Shown here: in pieces, positions 1 through 9,419 of the stretch | Layout of the letters: each line of letters starts with the position of its first letter | How positions within the stretch are numbered: position 1 is the stretch's first letter | Assembly (NCBI RefSeq): GCF_049803835.1 | Contig: NZ_JBNAGK010000003.1 | Span: 1 to 64,000, forward strand | From: Pacificoceanicola sp049803835 | GTDB taxonomy: Bacteria > Pseudomonadota > Alphaproteobacteria > Rhodobacterales > Rhodobacteraceae | Length of the DNA stretch: 64,000 nucleotides | Direction: 5' to 3' | Translations under genes and position numbers: made by a program | Notes under the pieces: model-generated | Told to the model about the DNA's origin: nothing | The model's input: the letters and a program-made list of their open reading frames with translations, nothing else | Database searches by the model: none

Positions 1-7
1 GAGTAAC

Positions 8-26
8 GCGCGAAAGTTGGTGATGC
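8..26 (+). repeat. IS256-family left inverted repeat
   Basis: GCGCGAAAGTTGGTGATGC, the reverse complement of 1351-1369 except for one base. Confidence 0.9.
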
Positions 27-95
27 CCTAAGGGGCGGCATATCATGGCGGTGTTCAGACGCCGTCAATTCTCAGCCGAGAAAGGGATATGCCAC

Positions 96-1346
96 ATGTC
101 AGAGACTACCATCGCCACGCTGCCCGATCCATCGGGCTTTTCGCCGGATCCATTGACGGACCTCATACGCCAAGGCGCGCGCAAGCTGATCGAGCAGGCG
201 GTCGAGGCAGAACTGGCCACGCTTCTCGCCACCTTCGCCGAGGACAGGTTGGCAGACGGCCGTGCCAGGCTGGTCCGGCACGGACATCTGCCGGAGCGCG
301 AGATCCTGACCGGGATCGGGCCGGTCGCTGTGAGGGTGCCGCGTGTCCGTGACCGCAAGCCTGGCGAGGGCAAGGTTACCTTCACGCCCAGCATCCTGCC
401 GCGCTACCTGCGCAAGGCCAAGTCGGTCGAGGAACTGCTGCCCTGGCTCTACCTCAAAGGGGTTTCCACCGGCGATTTCGGTGAGGCGCTGGCCGCTTTG
501 CTTGGGCCGGACGCCAAGGGCCTGTCGGCCAAGACCGTCACTCGCCTGAAAGCCGACTGGTGGTCCGAATACGAGGCTTGGGAAAAGCGCGATCTCGGAC
601 CCCGGAGGTTCCTCTACATCTGGGCCGACGGCGTCTACTTCAAACCGCGCATGGCCGAGGAAAAGCAATGCGTCCTGGTCATCGTCGGGGCGGATGAATA
701 CGGCCGCAAGGAACTGCTGGCCATGACCGACGGCTTCCGCGAAAGCACCCAGAGCTGGCGCGAGGTGCTGCTCGACCTCAAGCGCCGTGGCCTGAACCAA
801 GACCCGAAGCTCGCGATCGGCGACGGTGCCCTCGGCTTCTGGACGGCCCTGCGCGAAGTCTTCCCCACGACGCAGGAGCAGCGTTGCTGGTTGCACAAGA
901 CCATGAACGTGCTGAATGCGTTGCCGAAGTCGGTGCAGCCGAAGGCCAAGGCTCACCTGCACGACATCTGGCAGGCCGAAACCCGGGCCGCCGCGACGGC
1001 CGCCTTCGACTTTTTTGTCGATGCCTATGGCGTGAAATGGGACAAGGCGGTGGCCAAGCTGGTCAAGGACCAGGACGCGCTGCTGACCTTCTACGACTAC
1101 CCGGCCGAGCACTGGAAACATATCCGCACCTCGAACCCAATCGAGAGTACTTTCGCCACCGTCAGACACCGGACGAAACGTACCAAGGGCTGCCTCAGCA
1201 GGAAGACCGGATTGGCCATGGCATTCAGGCTGATGATGGCCGCGCAGAAGAAATGGCGGAAGCTCGACGGCCGGAACCGCCTGCCTGAGGTCATCAGCGG
1301 GGTTGAGTTCCGCGATGGCATCCGCCACCTTCAAGCCGCCGCCTGA
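96..1346 (+). CDS. IS256-family (mutator-type) transposase
   Basis: This 416-residue protein is a DDE transposase of the IS256/Mutator family and catalyses movement of the surrounding element. The catalytic residues are visible as Asp178 (in WADGVYFK), Asp243 (in IGDGALGFW) and Glu350 (in NPIESTF), with the family's Lys/Arg-rich stretch after the Glu (RHRTKRTKGCLS). The N-terminal part (LIRQGARKLIEQAVEAELA) matches the usual IS256 start. I chose the ATG at 96 because family members begin close to this point; an in-frame ATG at 45 would add 17 residues without family resemblance. Length is normal and no frameshift is seen, so the copy is probably active. Confidence 0.93.
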   Translation: MSETTIATLPDPSGFSPDPLTDLIRQGARKLIEQAVEAELATLLATFAEDRLADGRARLVRHGHLPEREILTGIGPVAVRVPRVRDRKPGEGKVTFTPSILPRYLRKAKSVEELLPWLYLKGVSTGDFGEALAALLGPDAKGLSAKTVTRLKADWWSEYEAWEKRDLGPRRFLYIWADGVYFKPRMAEEKQCVLVIVGADEYGRKELLAMTDGFRESTQSWREVLLDLKRRGLNQDPKLAIGDGALGFWTALREVFPTTQEQRCWLHKTMNVLNALPKSVQPKAKAHLHDIWQAETRAAATAAFDFFVDAYGVKWDKAVAKLVKDQDALLTFYDYPAEHWKHIRTSNPIESTFATVRHRTKRTKGCLSRKTGLAMAFRLMMAAQKKWRKLDGRNRLPEVISGVEFRDGIRHLQAAA

Positions 1347-1350
1347 TCAA

Positions 1351-1369
1351 GCGTCACCAACTTTCGCGC
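1351..1369 (-). repeat. IS256-family right inverted repeat
   Basis: GCGTCACCAACTTTCGCGC, lying four bases after the transposase stop codon and pairing with 8-26. Confidence 0.9.
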
Positions 1370-1745
1370 ATATTTCGTCCATCGCCGTCACGGGGTCATC
1401 GGCGGGCCGGGTCGGGATGCCTTGAACATAGACCTCCCTGATGACCGCCGTCAGCGCCTTCTGGGGCCTGCGCCGGGGCTCCGGGACGCCGGAAACGTCG
1501 CTGCCCTGCCTGAGCCTGGGGATCCGCGGATCGACCGTCCCGGCTCGCGGTTCCCGATCGCGGTCGCAATGGCCGTTACGCTGCACCCGACGCGCGGAGT
1601 CCTTCTCGCCGTGGGCCGCGCCCGTCATGGAGCCCACCTCCAGCTCCATCAGGCGCCCGGCGACCAACCCTGTCATCTCGCGCGGCAGATCGGCATCGGG
1701 GGGCTGCTCGACTAAGTCGCGCAGGCTCATTTATTCGTTGGTCAT
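1370..1745 (-). pseudogene. 5' remnant of a second IS256-family transposase
   Basis: Read leftwards, this frame gives the N-terminal third of a common alphaproteobacterial IS256-family transposase: MSLRDLVEQ, then GAAHGEK, RVQRNGH, RAGTVDPRIPRLRQG and KALTAVIREVYVQGI. It stops at the border of the intact IS256 element, so about two thirds of the gene is missing. Upstream of the MSLRDLV start the frame reads M-T-N-E-stop, where relatives continue MTNE/MTDE straight into the protein; a TAA at 1731-1733 therefore also breaks the original start. It is a dead copy that served as target for, or recombined with, the neighbouring element. Confidence 0.82.
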
Positions 1746-2336
1746 CGGTGGACAATTCGGTCCTGGGTTGGCGCAAGCAAGCAGACCCTGATCGAACACC
1801 CTGGTGACCACCTCAGCCAGACCCTGCACCACGCTCAGGGGCAACACCGTCACATCCGGGGAATTGGCTTGCCAATCTGGTCTCGCCCTGTTCACCGCAG
1901 TCGTGTCTCCCGCCGCCCCCGACAGCATCATCACAGAGCGGCGGCTTTACCGGGCAGCCTGCGGTGCCTGGACGAGCCTCTGCGTCGGTCCATCCGGCTG
2001 GGGCAAATTCCCCGGTTCAGGCAAAACGTCGTCCGGTGATCGGAGCGGGCCCGATACGTCCGGATTTCTCGTGACCCGTTGCGTCACCCACGGTTCGCGC
2101 CGCGCATTTGCCTTGACGGGCTGGGCGGCCAATTCACAGGACTGGCTTTCTGGGCGTGCGCGAAAGATGTTTCGACAATTCGGTTGCATGGACAGGAATG
2201 ACGGTTGATCCGGCAAGGTACATCATGCAGCCTGCAAGGCAGGGTTTGGCTGTCGAACCTGGTCCAGACCTGGACGGCGGGATTGTCAGGGGGCACAGAT
2301 CGTCCAGCCGTAATGCGTGGAACGGGGCCGCGACCG
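1746..2336. other. Gene-free stretch upstream of the kinase gene
   Basis: I find no convincing gene here. Open frames exist on both strands but none resembles a known family, and the strip sits between transposase debris and a housekeeping-type gene, so it is probably decayed sequence plus the promoter region of the kinase. An extended reading of the kinase frame back to 2205 has no family support. Confidence 0.5.
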
Positions 2337-5300
2337 ATGAACACACAGATCATAGGTGTGGGTGCTTCCGCCGGCGGATTGGAAGCCTTGCGGGCGTTGG
2401 TTGCGGCCATCCCGAAGACGTCGGGCTTTGCCTATGTCATCGTGCAGCATCTGTCGCCGGATCATCCCTCGCTCATGGACCGCCTGCTTCAGGAAGTGAG
2501 CAAGATCCCCGTTGCGGTGCTGAAGGCCGGCGACAGGATCGAGCCTGACAGGATCTACGTCAGCCCGCCGGCGGTCACCGTCGGTATCAGGGACGGCCTC
2601 TTTGTGACCGAGCGTTACGAGCGCGATGGCCAGTTGCACATGCCCATCAACGCGTTCTTCAAGTCGCTCGCCGAGTATGCCGGGCCGGATGCCTTCGGTG
2701 TCGTGCTGTCCGGGACCGGGACGGATGGCACCACCGGCATTCGCATCATCAAGACCCATGGCGGCATCGTCGCGGCACAGGCCAGCGCCACGGCGCGTTT
2801 TGCCGGTATGCCCGACAGCGCGATCGCCACCGGGCTGACGGATTTCGTCCTGCCTCCGGGGCAGATCCCGCAGCAGCTCCAGGACATCGCGGAGTTTCGT
2901 CGCAAGACGGGGCAGTCCCGCACTGCCGATGACATCGTCGGCGAAATCGAGAAGCACCTGCCGACGATCGTTGCGTTTCTGGTGGAGCGCGATCTGAACG
3001 ATTTCTCCGGCTACAAGCCGGGCACCCTGGCGCGGCGCATTCACCGCAGGATGCAGCTGCGCAGGGTCAAGGACATCGGGGCCTACGTCGATATGCTTCA
3101 CACGGAGGCAGACGAGCCGCGGCTGCTGGTGCAGGACTTCCTGATTGGGGTCACGCATTTCTTTAGGGATCCGGAGGTCTTCAAGTCGATTGGCGAGACG
3201 GTGATGCCGGCGATCATTGGCAACGCCGAGACCGCCATTCGGGTCTGGGTACCGGGATGTTCGACCGGCGAGGAGGTCTACACGCTCGCCATGCTCCTGA
3301 AGGAGGCTTTGCGGCGGGCCGGAAAATCCCATGTCATCCAGGTGTTCGGCACGGACATCGACATCGACGCCCTCGTCCGGGCCCGGTCGGGACGCTATCC
3401 GCGCAGTGCGCTGGAAAACGTCGACCCTTCCCTGATCGAGCGCTACTTCATCCAGAAGAACGACGAGCTTGTCGTCATTCCACAGCTGCGAGAGGCCTGT
3501 GTCTTTGCCCCGCACAACCTGATGACCGATCCGCCATATTCGCGGATCGACCTGATTTCCTGCCGCAACTTGTTGATATACCTGACCTCGGAGGCGCAGT
3601 CCGCGATCCTGCCGCGGCTGCATTACGCGCTGTCGCCCGGGGGGTTCCTGCTGCTCGGCCCCTCCGAGACAACCGCCTTCGGTGCCAACCACTTCACGAC
3701 ATTCGACCGCCAGCACAGGATCTTCCGCCGCAATGACCGCGTGCCGAGCAGCTTTGCTTCGGCGGGAATCCGCATGGGGGCGTTCAGCGCGGCGCATCTG
3801 AGCGCGATGGGGCAGGTGGCGCCTGCCTGGGTCGCGTCGCCCGGCGTGGCTGCCGCGAGCACCGAGGCTCTCGTCGAGCAGGCGTTTCTCGAGAGGTTCG
3901 CCGATCCTTTCTTCGCGGTCAGCGGTGATGGCGAGATTGTCTACCTGTCCGATGGCATCGGACGGTTCGTCCGTCCCGCAAAAGGCGCGCTCAATGCCAC
4001 GATGAACCGGCTGTTGATGCCGGATCTGCGCCTTGCGACGCAAACGCTGATTGGCCAGGTACAGGAAACCGGCGCCACGGCGCAAATCAAGGGTGTGTCC
4101 CTGAAGGTCAATGACCAGATCGAATACGTCGACATCCAGGCCGCGCCGGTGGCCGGCGCCGACACAGGGCTTATCCTGGTCGTCCTGAAGCCGGTCCAGG
4201 TCAGCGGCGAGGCCACGGCCGTCAGCATCTCGGAGGCGGACTCGCGCGAGATCGAGACGGCGTGGCGGCGCATGCGCGCGCTGGAGGCGAACTATGCCCG
4301 GTCCGAACAGGAGTTGAAGAGCGCCAACGAAGAGCTGCTGTCGATGAACGAGGAATTGCAGAGCTCCAACGAGGAACTCGACACGTCGCGCGAGGAACTG
4401 CAGTCGATCAACGAGGAACTCGAAACCATCAACGGCGAGTTGGTTCACGCCAACAACTCGCTGTCGCAGTCGCTGAACGACCTGCGCAACCTGTTCGAAA
4501 ATGCCAATCTCGCGATCCTTTTCCTCGACCGGGCGCACGGCGTGCGCCTGTTCACGCCGGAGACCGAACAGCTGTTCAGCATCAAGGAGCGCGACATCGG
4601 CCGGCCCATTTCGGACCTCGTGACGTCGCTCGACTATCCCGGGCTTCTGGACGACATCCGCACCGTCACAACCTCGCTGGAGCCGCTTGTGCGCGAGGCG
4701 CGGCAGCCCAGAACGTCGCGGATCTTCGAAGTGCGGATGCGTCCGTACAGATCGCTGGATGACCGCCTCGACGGTTGCGTCATCACCTTCGTGGACATCA
4801 CCACGACGCGCAAGCTGCTCGCCCAGCAGGAGCGGGCCGGGGAAACCATCAAGAAACAGCTGGCGGAGCTGAGCGCGCTCTACCAGCAATCCCCCGTCGG
4901 CCTGTGCCTGTTCGACACGGAGCTTCGCTATACGCGGGTCAACCAGAGTCTCGCGGACCTGAACGGATTGCCGGCGCGGGATCACATCGGCCACCGGATC
5001 GAGGAAATCCTGCCGAAGCATATGGCGCGGGAACAATCCGACCTGCTGCACGAGGTCCTGACCACCGGGGTTCGTCTGTCGGTCATGTATGAAGGGCGTG
5101 TGCCGGGGCGGGGGGAGGATACCGTGAACCTCCAGATCGACCATTTCCCGGTGAAGGTGGACGGTGTGATCGTCGGCGTCGCCACGGGCGTGCAGGATCA
5201 CTCCGTTGAGGTACAGCTGCGCAAGGAGAAGGAGCGCGCGCTGGCCGCGATCGAGGACAGCGAAGCGCGGTTCCGCGGACTGGTGGAAGACGCGGATTTC

Positions 5301-6236
5301 ACCGTCGGTATCCATGTTGGCCGCGAAGCCCGCTGTATCTATGCCAACAAGTCGTTTCGGGAATGGCAGGGCGATCTCGACCCCATCGGGCTGACGCTGG
5401 CCGAACGGACCTACGGGCTCGATTGCAGCGAGGTTCAATCGCTGTTCAATGCGTGTTGGGAGACCGGGCAGAACCAGCAGGCCCGTTTCCTGCCGGCCCG
5501 CACGCCCAACGCCGACGGGTCCGTCAATCTCAGGTATTTTACCGGCCAGGCGCTGCCGTACCGCGATCAGAACGGCAAGATGATCGGCATCATCGCTACC
5601 GGGATCGAGGTGACGGAGGAAAAGGTGCTGCGCGACCGGCAGGAAATCATGCTGTCGGAGCTGCGTCACCGAGTGATGAACCTGCTTGCGGTCGTGCAGG
5701 CTGTTGCGGTGTTCTGCGCCGAAAGCGCGGTGGACAAGGACGACCTGTTGGACAAGCTGCAGGAGCGGCTCGAAGCCATCGCCCGCGCCAACGAATTTCT
5801 CTCCTCCAACACCGGCGGCGGCCGGCACCTGAGCGAGCTTGTCGCGCTCGAACTCGATCAGCTGGAGGCGTCAACCCGTGCCCGGTTCAGCCTGCACGGC
5901 GACGATCCGGAGCTGGACAACCGCAGCGCCTCGGCGCTTTCGCTCGCGTTGCACGAGCTGACGAACAATGCGCTGAAATATGGCGCCTTCTCCGGGAAGG
6001 CCGGGACGGTCAGCGTCGCGTGCACGCACGACCGGAAGAAGCAGCAGATCACGCTGGTCTGGTCCGAGGACGCGGGCAGGAGCACCCCGCTTGCCAAACC
6101 GGAAAAGACGGGTTTCGGAACTGTGTTGCTGATGGAACTGGTTCCACACCAATTTGGAACAAAAGCCGATATGGAGTACCGTAAAGAGGGAATCCGGTAT
6201 ACCCTTGCCATGAGCGTCCTGCTCCATGGAGAGTAA
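2337..6236 (+). CDS. CheB-CheR-PAS-HWE fused chemotaxis-type sensor histidine kinase
   Basis: A 1,299-residue cytoplasmic signalling protein. Domains in order: CheB methylesterase without its usual receiver (Ser11 in GASAGG, His38 in VQHLSPDH, Asp130 in GTGTDG, all catalytic residues present); CheR-type methyltransferase with the SAM motif GCSTGEE near residue 307; a glutamate-rich coiled coil of repeated NEEL heptads around 660-710; about three PAS domains from roughly 720 to 1100; and a C-terminal HWE-type kinase with the phospho-His motif ELRHRVMN near 1105, HELTNNALKYG near 1206 and the WSE element in LVWSEDAG. I start at ATG 2337 because the CheB fold begins there. It has no membrane segment. 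It is followed four bases later by its likely receiver partner. Substrate receptors and input signal are not evident. Confidence 0.93.
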   Translation: MNTQIIGVGASAGGLEALRALVAAIPKTSGFAYVIVQHLSPDHPSLMDRLLQEVSKIPVAVLKAGDRIEPDRIYVSPPAVTVGIRDGLFVTERYERDGQLHMPINAFFKSLAEYAGPDAFGVVLSGTGTDGTTGIRIIKTHGGIVAAQASATARFAGMPDSAIATGLTDFVLPPGQIPQQLQDIAEFRRKTGQSRTADDIVGEIEKHLPTIVAFLVERDLNDFSGYKPGTLARRIHRRMQLRRVKDIGAYVDMLHTEADEPRLLVQDFLIGVTHFFRDPEVFKSIGETVMPAIIGNAETAIRVWVPGCSTGEEVYTLAMLLKEALRRAGKSHVIQVFGTDIDIDALVRARSGRYPRSALENVDPSLIERYFIQKNDELVVIPQLREACVFAPHNLMTDPPYSRIDLISCRNLLIYLTSEAQSAILPRLHYALSPGGFLLLGPSETTAFGANHFTTFDRQHRIFRRNDRVPSSFASAGIRMGAFSAAHLSAMGQVAPAWVASPGVAAASTEALVEQAFLERFADPFFAVSGDGEIVYLSDGIGRFVRPAKGALNATMNRLLMPDLRLATQTLIGQVQETGATAQIKGVSLKVNDQIEYVDIQAAPVAGADTGLILVVLKPVQVSGEATAVSISEADSREIETAWRRMRALEANYARSEQELKSANEELLSMNEELQSSNEELDTSREELQSINEELETINGELVHANNSLSQSLNDLRNLFENANLAILFLDRAHGVRLFTPETEQLFSIKERDIGRPISDLVTSLDYPGLLDDIRTVTTSLEPLVREARQPRTSRIFEVRMRPYRSLDDRLDGCVITFVDITTTRKLLAQQERAGETIKKQLAELSALYQQSPVGLCLFDTELRYTRVNQSLADLNGLPARDHIGHRIEEILPKHMAREQSDLLHEVLTTGVRLSVMYEGRVPGRGEDTVNLQIDHFPVKVDGVIVGVATGVQDHSVEVQLRKEKERALAAIEDSEARFRGLVEDADFTVGIHVGREARCIYANKSFREWQGDLDPIGLTLAERTYGLDCSEVQSLFNACWETGQNQQARFLPARTPNADGSVNLRYFTGQALPYRDQNGKMIGIIATGIEVTEEKVLRDRQEIMLSELRHRVMNLLAVVQAVAVFCAESAVDKDDLLDKLQERLEAIARANEFLSSNTGGGRHLSELVALELDQLEASTRARFSLHGDDPELDNRSASALSLALHELTNNALKYGAFSGKAGTVSVACTHDRKKQQITLVWSEDAGRSTPLAKPEKTGFGTVLLMELVPHQFGTKADMEYRKEGIRYTLAMSVLLHGE

Positions 6237-6239
6237 ACC

Positions 6240-6638
6240 GTGGAATCTGTCTCATCTGAAACAAAGGTCATGATCGTCGAGGATGAGTATCTTTACGCCT
6301 GCATGCTTGCCCGGGTGGTCGCCAGTGCGGGCTATGACGTCGTGGGCCCGTTCAGCGATTGTGACAGCGCCTGTGCGGCGCTTGCACCCGCGGACCATGG
6401 AATCCGGGCCGCGACGCTGGATGTGACGCTGGACGGCGGGGTATCCTGCCATGACGTTGCGGAGGAATTGCGCAGGCAGGACATTCCCTTCCTGTTTCTC
6501 ACCGGTGGCGGCATAACCGACGCACGCACCCGGGAGCTCGCCGAAACCGTGCCGGTCCTGTCGAAACCGCTCCGGTTGCAACGAATCCTCTCCGAGATCA
6601 ACGACCTGCTGCAGTCAAAGCCCCAAACCGACCCGTAG
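6240..6638 (+). CDS. Single-domain response regulator
   Basis: This 132-residue protein is a stand-alone receiver domain. Acidic residues of VEDEYL, the phospho-acceptor Asp in TLDVTLDGG, the Thr in LFLTGGG and the Lys in LSKPL are all in place. The start is a GTG four bases after the stop of the fused kinase, preceded by the AGGAGA-like GGAGAG. It has no output domain, as is common for partners of alphaproteobacterial HWE kinases, so it presumably acts by protein contact or phosphotransfer. Pairing with the upstream kinase is inferred from adjacency. Confidence 0.9.
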   Translation: MESVSSETKVMIVEDEYLYACMLARVVASAGYDVVGPFSDCDSACAALAPADHGIRAATLDVTLDGGVSCHDVAEELRRQDIPFLFLTGGGITDARTRELAETVPVLSKPLRLQRILSEINDLLQSKPQTDP

Positions 6639-6818
6639 GCACCGGGCGCTTTCGGGACATCTGCCGGCATCCCCGACAGAAGGTTCGCGCGGTCCCCGTT
6701 GTGACTGTTGCAAGACTCCTTCCGGCCCCAGCACCGCCGCGTGGCGCATTGCATCGCGCCCGGGACCGGGCAAGTATCGGGACCGAAGCACCCGGACACC
6801 CATTTAGGAGATCGTGCC

Positions 6819-7511
6819 ATGTACAAGAAAGGCGAGGTTTCCTATGAGCCACTGCCGCTGCCGGACCGCGTGCAGCAGCCGGACGACGCGGCCCTGGCGG
6901 CGGTGCAAGCCTTTCGCGACTACATGCGCAAGCGGCATTCGGTGCGCGACTACTCGGATCGCCCGGTGCCGCGCGAGATCATCACGGCCTGCATCGAGGC
7001 TGCCGCAACGGCTCCCTCCGGTGCCAACCACCAACCCTGGCATTTCTCGGCGATTGCCGACCCGGACATGAAGGCGCAGATCAGGGCTGCCGCAGAGGAG
7101 GAAGAGAAGGACTTCTACGCGGGCGGGGCCGGGGACGAATGGCTGGCGGCGCTGGAGCCGATCGGGACCGGCGTGTCGAAACCGCACCTGACCACGGCCC
7201 CCTGGCTGATCGTCGTCTTCGCGCAGCGTTACGGCGTGACCGAGGACGGGGAGCGCTACAAGAATTATTACGTGCCGGAAAGCGTCGGGATCGCGACTGG
7301 CATGCTCATCACGGCTATCCATCAGGCCGGTCTGGTCTGCCTCGAACATACGCCGAACCCTATGAAATTCCTGCCCGCTCTCTGCGGGCGGCCGAGCCAC
7401 GAGAAGGCGGTGATGATCCTGCCCGTGGGCTGGCCTTCGGACAACGCCACGGTCCCGGCGGTGGCGAAGCGCAAGAAGCCGCTGGACGCGGTGATGACGG
7501 TCTTCGACTGA
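6819..7511 (+). CDS. Nitroreductase family FMN-dependent oxidoreductase
   Basis: A 230-residue soluble flavoprotein of the nitroreductase superfamily. The FMN-binding start RKRHSVRDYSDRPVP and the motif TAPSGANHQPWHF are clear, as is the later VGIATGMLITAIHQAGL helix; the form with an extended middle (DFYAGGAGDEWLAAL) resembles the branch that contains iodotyrosine deiodinase-like enzymes. Start ATG 6819 has a TAGGAG ribosome site nine bases upstream. The substrate cannot be told from sequence. It stands eight bases before a glycosyltransferase gene, and that spacing suggests co-transcription without proving a shared task. Confidence 0.88.
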   Translation: MYKKGEVSYEPLPLPDRVQQPDDAALAAVQAFRDYMRKRHSVRDYSDRPVPREIITACIEAAATAPSGANHQPWHFSAIADPDMKAQIRAAAEEEEKDFYAGGAGDEWLAALEPIGTGVSKPHLTTAPWLIVVFAQRYGVTEDGERYKNYYVPESVGIATGMLITAIHQAGLVCLEHTPNPMKFLPALCGRPSHEKAVMILPVGWPSDNATVPAVAKRKKPLDAVMTVFD

Positions 7512-7519
7512 CGCAGGCC

Positions 7520-8860
7520 ATGCCCCGGTTCCTGATCCTTTGCCCGACGTTCAACCACGCGGACGCCCTGTTCATGTCGACTGCCAGCGTGCGGGCGCAG
7601 GAGGAGCAGGATTGGGAGATGGTCATCATCGGCGACGGTGCGCCGCCCCGCACGGACCGGATCGTGGCGGAGATCTGCGCGCAGGACCGCCGCATCACCT
7701 ACCGCCCGCACCCCAAGGGGCCGCGCTACGGCGAGACCTACCGTGATGCGGTGATCCGGGAGAGCGGAGCGGACATCGTCTGTCACCTTTCGGACGATGA
7801 TCTCTGGGCACCGAACCACCTGACGGTGATGGGGCGCTTGCTGGAGCAGGCGGACTGGGGCTGTCAGGCGGCGCTGCGGCTGATGGCCGATGGCCGTTTC
7901 CTGTGGATGCCGGTCAATCAGGGCCTGCCCGCGATGCGGGCGCAGACGGCGGCGGGCGTGGCGGTCTCGACCGGGATCAATTATGTCGCCTATCGGCGGG
8001 CGGCCTACCTCGCGCTGCCGGAGGGCTGGACCGATGCGCCCTGGGAGGCCGGTCCCTCGGATCAGTTCATGTGGGCGAAGTTCATGCGCCGCGACGGCCT
8101 GCGCATCGCTTCAACCGCCGGGAGCAGCGCGCTGAAGCTGCCGAGCCACACGCCCGAACGCTTTGCCGCGACGCCGGAGTACCGGGCGACGGAGCTTGGC
8201 CCCTGGCTGGCGCGGATCGGGGCGCCAGGCCTGCTCGACGCGCTGCGGCGCGAGTCGCCGGTGCAGGTGCGGCTGGCTCGTCTCATGGCGCTGTGTCACG
8301 CGGGCCGGGCAGAGACCTTTGCCGGGGCGCTGGCGGCCTGCGGCATGGTGGAGGCGGAGAGCGTCGACGTGGCGCTGGACGGTGCCCCTATGGCGCTGCC
8401 GCTGACGGTGGAACAGAGACAGGAGACGACACGCGCCTGGCTCTGCCTGCGGGTGCTGGTGGAGCAGGCGCTGCCGTTCAGTGCGCTGCTGGAGGGGATG
8501 GGGCCGGAAATGGCGGCATGGAACCGCGCGTTGCACCTTCTGGCGCAGGAGCAGCCCGAGGCGGCGCAACAGGGGGCCGAACGTCTGGCGGCGCATCGGC
8601 CCGCGCTGGAAGTCAGGGCATTGGCGCTGCGATTGACCCTGTTCGCGCGGGCCGGAGAGGGAGAGGCGGCGGCGGCGCTGCTGGCTTCTCTTCCGGAAGC
8701 AAAACGGGAGCACCCGGACATCCGGAGGGCGGCAGCGATGATGACGAAACTGGCAGACGAGCGGGCCGGGGCGCAGCCATGGCTATCTCCACCGCCGGAC
8801 AGGCTTGCGCGGATGCGAAAGCTCTTCCATAGATTTGGCATGTTTTCAAAGCGGTATTGA
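7520..8860 (+). CDS. Family 2 glycosyltransferase
   Basis: A 446-residue protein with an N-terminal GT-A fold: CPTFNHADALFMSTASVRAQ binds the nucleotide sugar, and the metal-binding acidic motif is in CHLSDDDLWAPNHL near residue 95-100. The catalytic domain covers roughly residues 1-230; the Ala/Leu-rich rest is probably helical and of unknown role. No signal peptide or membrane segment is seen, so it works in the cytoplasm or on its membrane face. Start ATG 7520 lies just after the nitroreductase stop. The next gene, an RmlC-like cupin, begins one base after its stop, so the two are likely translationally coupled and may act on the same surface sugar. Donor and acceptor are unknown. Confidence 0.82.
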   Translation: MPRFLILCPTFNHADALFMSTASVRAQEEQDWEMVIIGDGAPPRTDRIVAEICAQDRRITYRPHPKGPRYGETYRDAVIRESGADIVCHLSDDDLWAPNHLTVMGRLLEQADWGCQAALRLMADGRFLWMPVNQGLPAMRAQTAAGVAVSTGINYVAYRRAAYLALPEGWTDAPWEAGPSDQFMWAKFMRRDGLRIASTAGSSALKLPSHTPERFAATPEYRATELGPWLARIGAPGLLDALRRESPVQVRLARLMALCHAGRAETFAGALAACGMVEAESVDVALDGAPMALPLTVEQRQETTRAWLCLRVLVEQALPFSALLEGMGPEMAAWNRALHLLAQEQPEAAQQGAERLAAHRPALEVRALALRLTLFARAGEGEAAAALLASLPEAKREHPDIRRAAAMMTKLADERAGAQPWLSPPPDRLARMRKLFHRFGMFSKRY

Positions 8861-8861
8861 C

Positions 8862-9416
8862 GTGTCGGACACAGCTTCCCTCCTCGAACAGACCATTGCC
8901 GCCGCCCGCGCCGATCAGCGCACCGTCACCGACGAGGGCGTGCCGTTGCGGACCGTGCCGGAGGGCGTGTCGTTCCGCGAGTCGCGGCGTCACGTCGATG
9001 ACCGGGGGGCGGTGACGGAGATGTTCGACACGCGCTGGAACTGGCATCCCGATCCGGTCGAGTTCGTCTATGTCTTCACTATCCGCCCCGGCGTCGTGAA
9101 GGGCTGGGGGCTGCACCAGCGGCACGAGGACCGGTACTTCCTGCTCCGAGGCGAGGTGGAACTCGTGCTCTACGACGTGCGCCCGGAGAGCGCGACCAGC
9201 GGGCAGGTGTCGAAGATCATCCTGAGCGCCGATCAGCCGCGGCTGGTCAACATCCCGCGCAATGTCTGGCATGCGGACCACAACATCGGTGACACCGAGG
9301 CCATGGTGGTGAATTTCCCGACCATCCAATATGACCACGCCGCCCCGGACAAGCTGCGCCTGCCACTCGATACCGACCTTATTCCCTACAGTTTCGGCGC
9401 GGCGAAAGGCTGGTAG
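8862..9416 (+). CDS. RmlC-like cupin (dTDP-sugar epimerase relative)
   Basis: A 184-residue cupin-fold protein resembling dTDP-4-dehydrorhamnose 3,5-epimerase: the stretches GVVKGWGLHQRHEDRYFLL, GEVELVLYDVRP and RLVNIPRNVWHADHN follow the RmlC strand order and keep the His of the active-site region. Length matches RmlC. The start is a GTG at 8862, one base after the stop of the glycosyltransferase gene, with the family resemblance starting soon after it; an upstream in-frame ATG at 8805 would lie inside the glycosyltransferase gene. It could be a sugar epimerase or a ketoisomerase serving the adjacent glycosyltransferase, but classic rml partner genes are absent, so the exact reaction is uncertain. 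Confidence 0.8.
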   Translation: MSDTASLLEQTIAAARADQRTVTDEGVPLRTVPEGVSFRESRRHVDDRGAVTEMFDTRWNWHPDPVEFVYVFTIRPGVVKGWGLHQRHEDRYFLLRGEVELVLYDVRPESATSGQVSKIILSADQPRLVNIPRNVWHADHNIGDTEAMVVNFPTIQYDHAAPDKLRLPLDTDLIPYSFGAAKGW

Positions 9417-9419
9417 CCT

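Larger units (their letters stand above)
8..1369 (+). mobile_element. IS256-family insertion sequence, apparently complete
   Basis: A single transposase gene lies between 19-bp terminal inverted repeats at 8-26 and 1351-1369 that match at 18 of 19 positions (outer sequence GCGCGAAAGTTGGTGA). About 1.36 kb is typical of IS256-family elements. The right end abuts the remnant of another IS256-family transposase. The seven bases left of the element (GAGTAAC) do not match those right of it (ATATTTCG), so a clean 8-bp target duplication is not visible; the left flank is too short to settle this. Boundaries are firm from the repeats. Confidence 0.9.

Noticed and set aside
2286..5828. Very long open frame (about 1,180 codons) antisense to the CheB-CheR kinase
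   Set aside because: It mirrors the coding strand's codon bias in GC-rich DNA, has no family motifs, and the opposite strand carries a fully motif-supported protein.
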